Assembly (NCBI RefSeq): GCF_014805685.1 | Contig: NC_060907.1 | Location: 5,252,992 to 5,316,991 of the forward strand | Reading direction: 5' to 3' | Length of the DNA stretch: 64,000 nt | DNA from: Silurus meridionalis | Taxonomy: Eukaryota > Chordata > Actinopteri > Siluriformes > Siluridae | Shown: piece after piece, positions 54,501 to 64,000 of the stretch | How positions within the stretch are numbered: the stretch's first letter is position 1 | Layout: each line of letters begins with the position of its first letter | The notes under the pieces: model-generated | What the model saw: the letters and a program-made list of their open reading frames with translations, nothing else | Database searches by the model: none | Told to the model about the DNA's origin: nothing | Translations under genes and position numbers: made by a program

Positions 54501-55807
54501 GTTGATTTCTTCACTGTGTGTGTGTAGATCACTGGTTGTGCTAATCCAGGTAAGACGGTGAGCATCGTGGTGCGCGGATCCAACAAGCTGGTGATCGAGG
54601 AGGCTGAACGCTCAATCCATGATGCTCTCTGCGTCATCCGCTGCCTCGTCAAAAAAAGGTGAACCCGGCCATAAGATTGTGTGCTTTCTGACCATCCCAT
54701 TCCACAGTTGCTGTTATAATAACCTTCACTCTTCTCATAAGATCCACACAGTATGGCAAATGCAATAGATCTCCCAAAGTTTGTAGACCCTTCACCATAA
54801 GCTCGACATGTTCTTCCACGTTTAGTCTCAATTTGCTCTTCTAACCATTTCCACTCTTCTGGGAAGATATTCCACTAGATTTTTGTGAGATCTCGTTCAG
54901 TTGTAAGAGTGTTAAAAAAAAAAAAAAAAAAAGTTGTGTACTGATGTAGGTAAGGTGAGGAGGCCTTAAGGTGCACTTATCTGAGAAAAAAGGGAGATCT
55001 TCCACATCTTTCAACCAAAAATATATATTCAGAAATGTCATGCTACCATGTCCAAACATTTGTAGAATCGTGTGGCTGGTTTGAGGTAACTGTTTATGGA
55101 AGAACCATATCTGGGTGGGAAAAGTCAGGTGGTGCCCCACAGCCATAGTATCTTGCCCACTAAAAGACTAGTGCTGGAACGTGTGAACGTCTGAAGTGTA
55201 ACCCGTGTGACGTCTCACCCCTGCAGGGCTCTAATCGCGGGTGGCGGTGCTCCGGAGATCGAGCTGGCTCTGCGTTTGGCTGAGTATGCCCGCACCCTGG
55301 GTGGCATGGAGGCTTACTGCGTTCGCGCCTACGCAGATGCCCTGGAGGTCATTCCCTCCACGCTGGCGGAGAACGCCGGTCTCAACCCCATCTCCACGGT
55401 GACCGAGCTGCGCAACAGACACGCTCAGGGCGAGACCACAGCCGGCATCAACGTGCGCAAGGTGGGAACGCCGTCGTGAACCGCATGGTAGCGGTGTAAC
55501 CATGGCAACGTGTACAATTGTCTTGCAACATTGATATTAGAGGCTTCAGAATATAAACAAGCTGTAGTGCAAATTTAATTAATTTTTTTACCCAATCAGG
55601 GTGGCATCTCCAACATTTTGGAAGAACTGGTGGTCCAACCTCTTCTGGTCTCCGTCAGCGCCCTCACCCTCGCCACGGAAACCGTGCGCAGCATCCTCAA
55701 GATCGACGATGTCGTAAGTAGCCCCCATGTATATTATATAATATAGTGATTGCATGAACAAACACGTTCCTTACGCTCTCTGTCTTTGGCAGGTGAACGC
55801 GCGGTAA
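50104..55807 (+). CDS. cct4: CCT4, T-complex chaperonin subunit delta, 13 coding exons
   Basis: One of the eight subunits of the cytosolic CCT/TRiC double ring, which folds actin, tubulin and other proteins with ATP. Exons: 50104-50239, 51175-51227, 51321-51410, 51538-51646, 52217-52481, 52561-52693, 52938-53077, 54108-54204, 54321-54431, 54528-54658, 55227-55461, 55600-55713, 55793-55807. They total 1,629 bp, giving 542 residues (human 539). Group II chaperonin signatures are intact: [11 protein letters not shown] (exons 2-3), TNDGATIL (residues 74-81), the ATPase motif GDGTTT (106-111) and GGGAPEIEL (427-435). The delta identity rests on [20 protein letters not shown] and [20 protein letters not shown] as I remember CCT4. 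The N-terminal extension is Gly/Asn-rich ([10 protein letters not shown]), as in vertebrate CCT4. All intron phases fit. Intron 10 carries MITE copies; intron 3 ends in (GT)n against its acceptor. Confidence 0.97.
50770..51100 (-). mobile_element. L2/CR1-like LINE reverse transcriptase C-terminal fragment, cct4 intron 1
   Basis: The minus strand reads [20 protein letters not shown] and [20 protein letters not shown], then [12 protein letters not shown], the well-known C-terminal block of L2/CR1-like LINEs. Short and 5'-truncated. Confidence 0.85.
51485..51533. repeat. (GT)n abutting the cct4 exon 4 acceptor
   Basis: About 24 GT units, then TAG|CTGGTC. No separate polypyrimidine tract lies between array and AG. 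Confidence 0.95.
51647..52216. other. cct4 intron 4
   Basis: A word near 51,712 ('agggctgtcaaaattaacgc') is a common fish MITE terminus. The rest is AT-rich and unassigned. Confidence 0.4.
53078..54107. other. cct4 intron 7
   Basis: No gene. It ends with (GT)n at 54,043-54,072 ahead of a normal TTGTTTCAG acceptor. The words 'gtgattcgcctctagaggtcgctc' near 53,343 recur near 46,332 and mark a dispersed repeat. Confidence 0.4.
54665..55142. mobile_element. Two adjoining MITE-like copies (GGACACCTGAC family), cct4 intron 10
   Basis: 54,665-54,770 is a short left-end scrap. 54,775-55,142 is a longer copy with 'ccactcttctgggaagatattccactagatttttgtgagatc' and the end GGGAAAAGTCAGGTGGTGCC. A poly(A) run of about 18 sits at 54,914. 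Confidence 0.65.
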
Positions 55808-55945
55808 AGTGTGTGCCCGCACGTGTACGAGCAGAGCACTGATGGACTGAAGCAGCGCCGCTGAAGGTTGCGGGGACCTCACAAAAACCACCACTCCATA
55901 ACCAACCGCTCACGAGCTGTCTGTAGATGTTACGTTGCGTAATTT

Positions 55946-55951
55946 AATAAA
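55946..55951 (+). terminator. cct4: cct4 poly(A) signal
   Basis: AATAAA 138 bases after the stop codon, followed by a T-rich/GT-containing stretch. The short 3' UTR is typical of a highly expressed chaperonin gene. Confidence 0.75.
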
Positions 55952-56715
55952 CTTTTTTTTTGTGTCCTTTCTGCTTCACTTCGTTTCACTTCGCAGATAC
56001 GATACAGGGTTTTAACAGAGATCAGAATTTCTGATCACAAATGAGTTTCCATAACTTTAGTAATGATGGGAAGACGTTTCAGTGGAAGAGAATCGAGAGA
56101 TGAACTACTCCATTCTGTTTCTTGTACATAACCTACTGAGATTTTCTGATTTGCTCGTGCACGTCCAGTGAAAATGAATGACTTAAGTCACTCATGAACG
56201 ATTAGTTAATCAATCACTGCACTTTAGTAGGGGAATGTATTTGTTCTCAATCACCCTAAAAAATGTTGGGTATCCTAGCTGATGAACTTTTAATTTACTT
56301 GGTCTAATTGTTTGTGGTTGCTTTGAGTAGAATCATGAATGGATATTAATGAATTTTTATTTATATAATATAAAAAAAATTATAGAATCTTCCGCCAGGG
56401 GGCGGTAAACCACACTTTATGAACCACTGGTGTATATTCAATACACACAATACTATGTGAGAATTTTAAGCAGTTGTAGGGAAACATTGTAGCGAGCACG
56501 CTTTCATTGCGGGTTCTTTTTTTTTTTTTTTATCAAAATGGAAAGTAAATGCACAGAAGAGAAATCCAAATTTGACCTGCTTTCAATTCTTCCTTCTGCA
56601 CACTTTATCGACTCGCACAGTCAGGGTTTTTGTAGGATCAGTTTCAGGTGAATGATGAACCAATTTATCTAAGCAGGTGCTCATGATAATTAATTTCACA
56701 TGTATGTTAAAGTAC
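55952..56715. other. cct4-fam161a spacer, first part
   Basis: No gene. 'cgccagggggcggtaaacca' near 56,391 and 'cactggtgtatattcaata' are scraps of dispersed repeats. Confidence 0.4.
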
Positions 56716-56719
56716 GGAC

Positions 56720-57480
56720 ATTAAGTGAAAATGTAAAAGCTGTGTAGGAGTTTCAAACCGGGTGAGGAACCCCCAAAATCTGCTGGTGAAAAAGTTGTGG
56801 AAGACACAGAAACAAGAATCAAGGGAGTTCTACTGCATCAGCAAGGTCTCTCCAAGGCAAAGATCTCAAAATAGGCTGTGGTTTCTAGATATGCTGATCA
56901 AGCTATATTGAGGAAGCACAAAAAATTGGGCGATGTTGAGAAGCGTAGACGCAGATAATGTCCAGCAGTGCCATCAGCAAAGAACTGGAGTCCCACTAGT
57001 TGGATGTTTGGCTTTTTGCCTGCAATTCTTCCATGAAGATCACTTCTGTCTAGATGTGGTCCTCATGAAAGAATTGCAGGCAAAAAAAAAAAAAAAAACG
57101 TCTAACATGGAAAGTCTATGTACAGAAACAGAGGAAATGTGGAGCAGGAAAATGGCGGCAGATGTTCTGCACTGATGGGTCAAAATCGAATCTATTTGGA
57201 TGTAAATGTTTGCTGAAGTGCTGGACAGTGACACAATAATCAGCATCAGCAGGCAACAGTGAAGCATAGTGGAGGTTTCCTGCAAATTTGGGGTTGAAAT
57301 GAAGTTGAATTAATGGTGTCATCAATGCTGAGAAATACAGGCAGATTATTTATCCGTCATGAGATACCATCAAGGAGGCATCTGATTGGCCTCAAATTTA
57401 TTTGGCAGCAGGACAATGATCCCAAACACACAGTTAATCTCTCAGCGAAGAGAACAAAGGGAGTCCTGGAGGTAAATTTT
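56720..57480 (+). pseudogene. Decayed Tc1-like transposon
   Basis: Recognisable pieces in order: 'ggtgaggaacccccaaaatctgctggtgaaaaagttgtgg' (56,761-56,800), 'gtctctccaaggcaaagatctcaaaatag', 'agtgccatcagcaaagaactggagtcc' and 'agtggaggtttcctgcaaatttggggttg' (57,269-57,297). Translation in each frame is interrupted. An inverted pair around 57,018-57,083 ('gcctgcaattcttccatgaa' and 'atgaaagaattgcaggc') is also present. Confidence 0.7.
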
Positions 57481-58030
57481 GGTCTGAGATAATCGCATTA
57501 AATGGGTTGGGTTTTTTTTTTCTGCAGTAATGTTCGTAAGGAAATAAAAATAAAAATATTTAGTAGTATTGGACCTTTTTATTAATTCAACACGTGGTTA
57601 ACATCATGGTTTATCAAATACAATGTAGTGCGTTTGCCATTTTAAAGTGTTTATTTCCAAATCTTGAGCAAATTTAGACAAACAAGCGCAGAATAAATTT
57701 GTTCCTACAATTTATAATGTTGAAAAAAGAGCAGATAATTCGCCTTTATGGGAGAAAGATAATCTTATTAACGGGTTTGAGCCAATTAGTGTCGGCTCGA
57801 TCCCAAACGCAGTGAAATTGCCCTTACAGGAGTGCACTAGATAGGGCACTGAGTGCGGTGTCCCTCGCGGGGTAAAGTGCACTGCAATAAGGGAGCGGGA
57901 TTGGGATTGGGAGGGTTTTGGTTGATCTGTTCACCGGAGACCCGAGCGGAAGTTTGGGGCTGCTTGGAAGAAAACCGGCGCTGGAGTCTTGGTGGGGTTT
58001 CGAGTGTTTGTTTGTTTTAATAAATAATAA
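57481..58030 (+). promoter_or_regulatory. fam161a: fam161a upstream region
   Basis: The last 250 bases before the ATG are GC-richer than the flanks. No TATA box or clear core motif was found. 57,481-57,780 is unassigned AT-rich DNA. Confidence 0.35.
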
Positions 58031-58578
58031 ATGGACAGCCCTCATCGAGCCAACGTGTTCGTGATGTCCTGCCTGAAAACACCGGTGGATCCGCTCACCA
58101 AAGTACCGCTGGCTTTGTACGAGAGGGCGCGTGCGGCTCCGAACAACGAACAGGTGAGTTGATCAGGTGAGGCACTTCCGGTTTGGGCTTCTGCCATGAC
58201 ATTCTTTATATAATATAACATTTACATTTAGAACCAGAACATTAATAAAAAAAAAAAAAATACAAAAAGAATAAAATAAAATCCCCGAGGTCCATATCGA
58301 ACTGTGAATTTTGTGTACCGCTACACCCCTATAACGCATTTGATGTAGTCCGCGCCTGGTATTTCTCCCGCTTTATGCGTGCTGTATGAAGGGACGAGGC
58401 GCAGGTGTACAGAAGGGAAATAATGTCAACCAATCAGAAATCAGAATGTGGTTTTTCCGGGTAAATCATGTGATCCACGCGCGCGTTCGTTACTAGGCAA
58501 CGTGGACGCGGTGCGTGGGAGTCGGAAGTGTGAGCGTTTAGTAGAGACTGTAACAATACAGAGTCGACAGCTGCATGA

Positions 58579-58621
<43 letters not shown>

Positions 58622-59228
58622 CATCCTCTCTGACCAGAGACTGCTGATTGGGTCATTGATGTGATGGGATCTACTTAAAGAGGACTGTTCAACTTAGCAA
58701 TTGTGGTTATACTCAGTTGTTAATGAATTGATGGATTTGTGCTGGTCAGTTATGAACAATAGATAAACTGGAACTTTTAGAAAAAAAACTTGGGTGGGAC
58801 TGAAATTCTCTGAATTCACTGTACACTAAATTTGGGGTCGGTATGTACCTTAGTTTTTAAGTCACAGTTTAATTTCTGTACGGTGAAGAAACGCAGAACG
58901 TAAAACTGTTTGTGTGTTTGTTTGTTTTTGGTTTTTTTTCTTCTTTTTTTTTTTGATCACCAAAGTTTATTCTTATTTATATGTGAACATCAACAGTTTA
59001 CATTTTTAAACAATTTTAAATTAAATGCCTGCTTGGTTGAATATCAAATAATATTTTATTTATAAAAATTAAATATATAAATATAAAATTGAATAAATCA
59101 AATTAATGCAATACACTTGCTTATGGATTAAATTGAGTAAGCGATTAAATTGGCACAAATTAAAGTGATAAAATGAATGGAAATAAAAAATTAAATAATT
59201 TGTTAGACCCCTTATTTGGGTAATACAG

Positions 59229-59294
<66 letters not shown>

Positions 59295-62200
59295 ACATTT
59301 AAAATTTTAAAGACATGTCCTACTTATTTCAGCATACTTTAAAAAATGTCTTCATTCCTTCCATCTTTTATTTATTCACTCCTACGATATATCGACCTGC
59401 CGGTTTACTTGATGCTGGACATAAAATGCGAAAGGATCCATATCACTAGACTCATAAAAACGTTGGTGATGACAGGAAATGGGGGCAATTTTACGCATGC
59501 GAAGTACAAATCGTGTTTCCTTTACAGATCGAGTAGCAACAGTGACACTGCGCTCAAATTTATGTATTTTTTTCTGTGCTTTCTGGAGACTAAACAAACT
59601 TGCGGTCCACTTAATACATTCATGAGGGAATTTTAACTGTTAAATAAGGATTTTAAAAGGATTGCATTCGGTACATGTGCACCAGACCGGTATCTCACTG
59701 TATTACACCCCTATTATGAATATATATAATAACACCATGGCAATAGAAAGCATCTGTGTTATAGAGTAACGCTATATAACAGAGCTCTGCATAACAGGAA
59801 TCTCATACAGTAAAACATAATGCAAAAAAACTAAATTTACCCAGTTCAACACATTCTCCTTCCACTGCAGCCACAGCCAGATCATCTCTAGCAGAAATAT
59901 CAATATTATATTTATGAGGTGTCCTTATAAAATGGCCATGCATTTTTTCTGTGCATTACAGTTCAAGCCCGTCTTGTAAAAATGTCTGTGACCAAATCAG
60001 TTTCTTATCCTCTGTCAGTCACTGTGGAATAAAGAAAAACGATTAAATCCACAAGAATATATTCGAGCTTGTGCAGTTTGCTATAGATGCGGTTCGCAAG
60101 CTCCGACTAGTGCACTTCCTGACCCTACAATCATACGATGTAAAAATGCTTAGGTTATTAAAAGCAACGTGTACTTTACCCTGCAAGCGCCCGCGTTACT
60201 GATTCTGAAGGCTCGCAGCAGATTCCTTTGACCCTGGCAACACGTGACGTGACTGCTAAAGTCTAACTGTATAGAAACTCTAAATAAAAAAAGCAGCACA
60301 CCAGAGAGAAACTCTGAAATGTAGAGACTATTGGAATAATTTAACACATATTCATGAACAAAATTATATTAAAACGTAAGTCAGTGATTCTGATGGAAAT
60401 TAAACCACCAGAGAAGACCTTGCTGGTCCTGACGGTATCAGACACCTGAATTTTCCAGCCAAATGTGGTTCTTCCTCAACCTGTTACCACAAACCTTGAG
60501 GCACACAATTGTACAGGACGTCTTTAGATGTTGTAGCATGAAATTTTCCCTTCACTTGAATAAGATGATGTAAACCTGTTCCATCATGACAATGCTCCTG
60601 TGCACAATGCCAGCTCCATTAAGCTTTACATGGGTTGGAAGATTTGGATCTCCTGCTATAGAGCTCCAATCCAAATGGGATGCATGTGAACGCTGACCGC
60701 ACCCCAGGCCTCCTCACCTCACCTACCTGACTTTACTAACATCCTTGTGGCTAAATGAAATCCCACACAAATTTCCATGAAAATGAGTGTAACATCTTCC
60801 CAGAAAAGTGGAGGTTATTAAATGAGCAAATAGACAGTAAATGTGAAATGATTGATGTTAAAAAGGAGAAAATAAATGTCTTATGGGAAGGTGTCCACAA
60901 GCGTTTGGTGGTATAGTGCATTTGCGATACTGTGTGTAGATGTAATGAAAAATTGTCCAACGTTATTCAATCACTTTAATTAAATGTTAATATGATTAAT
61001 TAAATAATATAATGCGTCACAAAGTCACTTAAACATCTCACCCATTCTTCCAGATGGAGTCTGATTCTGAATTCGACCCAGATACCAATGAAGGACTTCA
61101 GGATGAAGTCTGCTGCCCTCTGTCTGTAGCAGATGGCTGTAAATTGGGTGGACACATTGACCTGCAAGAGCTTAACCTTTCGAATAAGGAGTACTACCGC
61201 AAGCTGGACCAGCTGAGGAGAGCTCACCTTTGCACCATGGCTGATCTCAAGCTCATGCACATTAAGAGCCTTAATCTGAAGAGTGCCAAACCGATAAACG
61301 GCCATGACCGAGTCTGTCTGTGAGTTCCAGTTTTCTTTCCTTTTCCGCACTAGTTGATGGGGTTGAATACCTAGTAAACAATGGATCATCTTCATACCTT
61401 CAGTAATTGCAAGGGTATCGGGGGGGGAGTTGTTTAACCTTCACCCTGGGCAGTTTTTTTGGTTTTCACTAGCAGCAAAGTAAATTTGTGTTTTTCCATG
61501 TGCAGGCTGCAGCATAATCGGCAAAACAGTACGACTGAAGAAAACCTGAAGAAGGCTCTTTCAGCCCACGAGCTCCAAAGCACCACCTATGTGGATGATG
61601 ATGACAATGTCCATGGTGACCATATCAACCCAAACGTTTCAAAAGGTTCCCTCGGTTCTCCAAAAGAACGCATTAGAAACATGTGGCGAGGCTTCTGTAT
61701 ATACAAAAAGTCCTCAAGTAGGCAACAAGCATCCTCCGTGTCGCCAGAGAACCATCCAGGGGACCATCAAGCCATGGTGGAATCAAAAATCCAAAGGTCA
61801 AACAAAGGGAAAGGTTGGCGTCCGCAGGTGACCGTCCCCAAGCCCTTCCGAATGACCCTCCGAGAATCCAAATGCAAGGCGGTCAGGTCTCGTGCCGAAA
61901 TCGAGCATGAGAATGAGAAGCTGCGACGAGAACTGGAGGAGCTGACCGAGTGTCAGCGCAAGTTCCGAGCTGCCCCGATGCCCTCTCATGTCCGACTGCT
62001 GCTATACGAGGAACTGCAGGAACGAGATGAAGAACGTCGCCGGGAGTTTCGGACTGCAGTACAGCAGCGCCTTCTTGCTGCCCAGAAGCCCTTCAGCTTT
62101 CTGGAGAGGGAGCAAATCAAGAAACAGCAGAAGGAGCTCAATATGCTCCTCTCCACTAAAGAGCAAGAGAAGCACAAGAGGCGCCAATTTCGAGCCAAAC

Positions 62201-63387
62201 CTGTTCCCCGTGCTGTAAAAGAGGCAGCGTCGCAGGAGCGGGAAAAAGAAGAAAAGCTCTACAGGGAGATCAAGAAAGAAATGCGGGCAACAGACATGCT
62301 CCTGAGTGCCACCGAGCCGCCCAGCATGCTGGCCAAACGTTTGAATGAACGCCATGCGCGGAAAGAAGAGCTATCTGTCGACCAAAAATCGTCGACCATC
62401 ACCAACCACAAGAACAGATTCTGCTCCCGGGTCCCAGACTTTGACGCCCACTATAGGAGCTTCCAGAAGCAACTTGAAAGCAAGAGGGAATTCCGACCTC
62501 TGACAACTTGCAAACCGTTCAAGCTACGCACAGCTAACAACAGCCCTTGTAAAGAGCGACTCGCAGCCAAGGCTGAGGCGGAAAGGAGGAGCCAAAGCGC
62601 ATCTATGTGCCTGTTTGTATCACTTTCACCTGCTTCATCCTCTGTGTGTTCGTCAGCCTCTGGGAGCTGTGAATACCTACCTCCTAAAATTACTGACGCA
62701 GCCAAGAAACGTCAAGAAGCTGTTAGGTAACTGCATCCAGCCCTGTATTTGGTAGCCCACCTACCAACTATGGGCCTTCCAACCCATTGTTCGCTTGACT
62801 ACTCCTTAACTTTCCATGATGGTGTGTGCTTCCTGTAGATTCTCAATCCAGTGTTAGCTGATCAAGAATAAGATCCCAAACAAACCAAGACTCTCACACG
62901 AACCCCAGTTCTTGGCTTACCCATCATTTGTCCTCCTGAGCCATCCCTCTAGCACCAGTCTTAAAAGCAGATCTTCTCCTTTCTGAGCAGGAAGGTTCTC
63001 GAACAGAGGAAGAAGGCAGAGCAGGACGAGGAGAAATGGAAGGAGCGACAGAGGCAGAAGGAGAAGAAGCTGCAGAAGCTGATAGCCAAGCGTGCTCAGG
63101 CTTACGACCCACACGTGGCCCTGGCACAGATCTGTGAATCCAAACTCAAAGAGTTCAGGTATTCAGTGGTTTTAAATTTCGCTGAACTTGCGTTGGATAA
63201 TGAATTAGCTCTGTGATTGTGACTGGTGTGTGATTTTTCTTTTTTTTTTTTTTTTTTTTTTTTTTTTCTTTAATGGAAATGGGTGTTCGACAAGTTCTCA
63301 TACTGGAGATGTACAGTAACTTATTTGTACTGTGCCAAAATAAAGCGTGTGGTAAAAAGGCTTTGTTACATTTCTTCCCAAATTCTA

Positions 63388-63460
<73 letters not shown>

Positions 63461-63572
63461 ACCCTGGCACAGAAAACAGGACCTGCAGAGGCGCAGGGAG
63501 TATCAAGAGGAACTGAGAGAAATACAAGGGAGAGTGAAAAGCAGACCTCTTCTACTAGAACAAGTTACACAG
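58031..63572 (+). CDS. fam161a: FAM161A centrosomal/ciliary protein, first five coding exons (3' part beyond window)
   Basis: FAM161A is a microtubule-binding protein of the ciliary base and photoreceptor connecting cilium; its loss causes retinal degeneration in people. Exons: 58031-58153, 61054-61319, 61506-62726, 62991-63158, 63473-63572, then a GTGTGC donor. They give 626 residues so far; all phases agree. The N-terminus LKTPVDPLTKVPLALYERAR resembles the mammalian LQTPVNPITGARVAQYER. The large third exon carries the FAM161/UPF0564 region: WRPQVTVPKPFRMTLRE, QRKFRAAPMPSHVRLLLYEE, QKPFSFLEREQ, RRQFRAKPVPR and TTCKPFKLR. Lys/Glu/Arg-rich helices suggest coiled coil. Exons 4-5 read KAEQDEEKWKERQRQKEKKL and RRREYQEELREIQGRV, then SRPLLLEQVTQ, matching the family C-terminal block. 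The human protein has about 660-716 residues, so one or a few short exons remain outside. Confidence 0.93.
58489..58501. promoter_or_regulatory. X-box-like (RFX) motif in fam161a intron 1
   Basis: GTTACTAGGCAAC matches the RFX consensus GTNRCC-N-RGYAAC except for T in place of the final C of the left half. It lies in a CpG-containing patch 336 bases downstream of the exon 1 donor. Confidence 0.5.
60430..60925. mobile_element. Near-complete MITE-like copy (GGACACCTGAC family)
   Basis: It spans from 'cggtatcagacacctgaattttccagcc' to GGAAGGTGTCCACAAGCGTT and 'tatagtgca', about 495 bp, and is the best copy for defining the full unit. Confidence 0.75.
63239..63461. repeat. Poly(T) and (GT)n upstream of fam161a exon 5
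   Basis: A poly(T) run of about 27 (63,240-63,267) and a (GT)n run of about 70 bases (63,390-63,459), the latter ending 11 bases before the acceptor CACCCTGGCACAG. Confidence 0.95.
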
Positions 63573-63643
63573 GTGTGCTGTCTGTCTGTCTGCCTGTCTG
63601 TCTCTCTTCATCTATCTCTCTGTCTGTCTCAATCTGCTGATCG

Positions 63644-63704
<61 letters not shown>

Positions 63705-64000
63705 ATCTATCTATCTAATCTATTCATTAATAATCCATAAGTAGTCATGTATAGTTAATAATTAAAGATGTAATATATTTAATATATTTGTTTTGGAGTT
63801 ACACCTGCCTGTTATAATGTATGGTAATGGAATGTTGTTGAGGCTGCGTCACCATTAAAACGCATGAAACCAAAGTACAGGATGGTGACCTTAGATAATG
63901 GTGGCGGTGGGGAAATTAAGGTTTTTTTGTTTGCCTAATGAGATCTGTGTATAAATAGATGAATCATAGCCATGCTGAGCAGCTGCTCTGAGGACTGATG
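63573..64000. repeat. fam161a intron 5 start with (TCTA)n
   Basis: TCTG words, then (TCTA)n at about 63,645-63,722. The last 270 bases show nothing recognisable. Confidence 0.85.

Larger units (their letters stand above)
58154..61053. other. fam161a intron 1
   Basis: No exon. It contains an X-box-like motif (58,489), (CA)n (58,586-58,618), hAT-like repeats (58,296-58,331 end scrap; about 58,900-59,720), (GT)n (59,230-59,293) and a MITE copy (60,430-60,925). 59,721-60,429 is unassigned. Confidence 0.55.

Noticed and set aside
61054..61056. ATG at the very start of fam161a exon 2 as the true start codon
   Set aside because: Exon 1 (58,031-58,153) encodes an N-terminus resembling the mammalian protein and joins in phase 0, so this Met is most likely internal. 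A shorter isoform from here cannot be excluded.

Overview
The window is vertebrate nuclear DNA, almost certainly from a teleost fish. The genes are split into short exons with GT-AG introns. They encode proteins very close to human AKT3, PUS10, CCT4 and FAM161A. The space between and inside them is packed with fish-type debris: several Tc1/mariner families, RTE-like and L2/CR1-like LINE ends, hAT-like and other MITE-like repeats, and dozens of long (GT)n, (AT)n, (TCTA)n and (TCTG)n microsatellites. The repeat mix suggests an otophysan fish such as a catfish, but I cannot prove this from the sequence.

Layout. 1-7,100: no host gene; a decayed LINE reverse transcriptase, MITE-like copies and a tandem repeat built on an X-box-like palindrome. 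7,190-31,195 (+): akt3. A CpG-rich segment ending in a strong donor at 7,697 is a probable non-coding first exon. The ATG is at 11,902, and 14 coding exons rebuild exactly 479 codons, the length of human AKT3. A 1,812-bp tandem duplication (17,051-20,669) gives two apparently identical sets of coding exons 3-5. 31,196-37,530: akt3 3' region, two related minisatellites, MITEs and a mariner remnant. 37,705-48,197 (-): pus10, 17 coding exons, 512 codons, with one GC-AG intron. 48,200-50,100: divergent spacer with an hAT-like element and the cct4 promoter (CRE and a three-unit heat shock element). 50,104-55,807 (+): cct4, 13 exons, 542 codons. 55,950-57,780: spacer with a decayed Tc1 copy. 58,031 to the window end (+): the first five coding exons of fam161a (626 codons so far); the gene continues past the edge.

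The four genes are not a functional unit. akt3 is a growth and survival signalling kinase, pus10 a tRNA pseudouridine synthase, cct4 a chaperonin subunit and fam161a a ciliary/centrosomal protein. pus10 and cct4 are divergent, and cct4 and fam161a are tandem neighbours, as they are in mammals.

I see no undescribed multi-gene system. The observations most worth checking are the frame-breaking internal duplication in akt3, the small extra intron in its kinase region, the repeated use of (GT)n tracts as splice-acceptor context, the heat shock element of cct4, the X-box-like motif in fam161a, and several long hairpins in and around transposon remnants. Exon borders come from reading frame, splice dinucleotides and remembered family sequences; no alignment was run.
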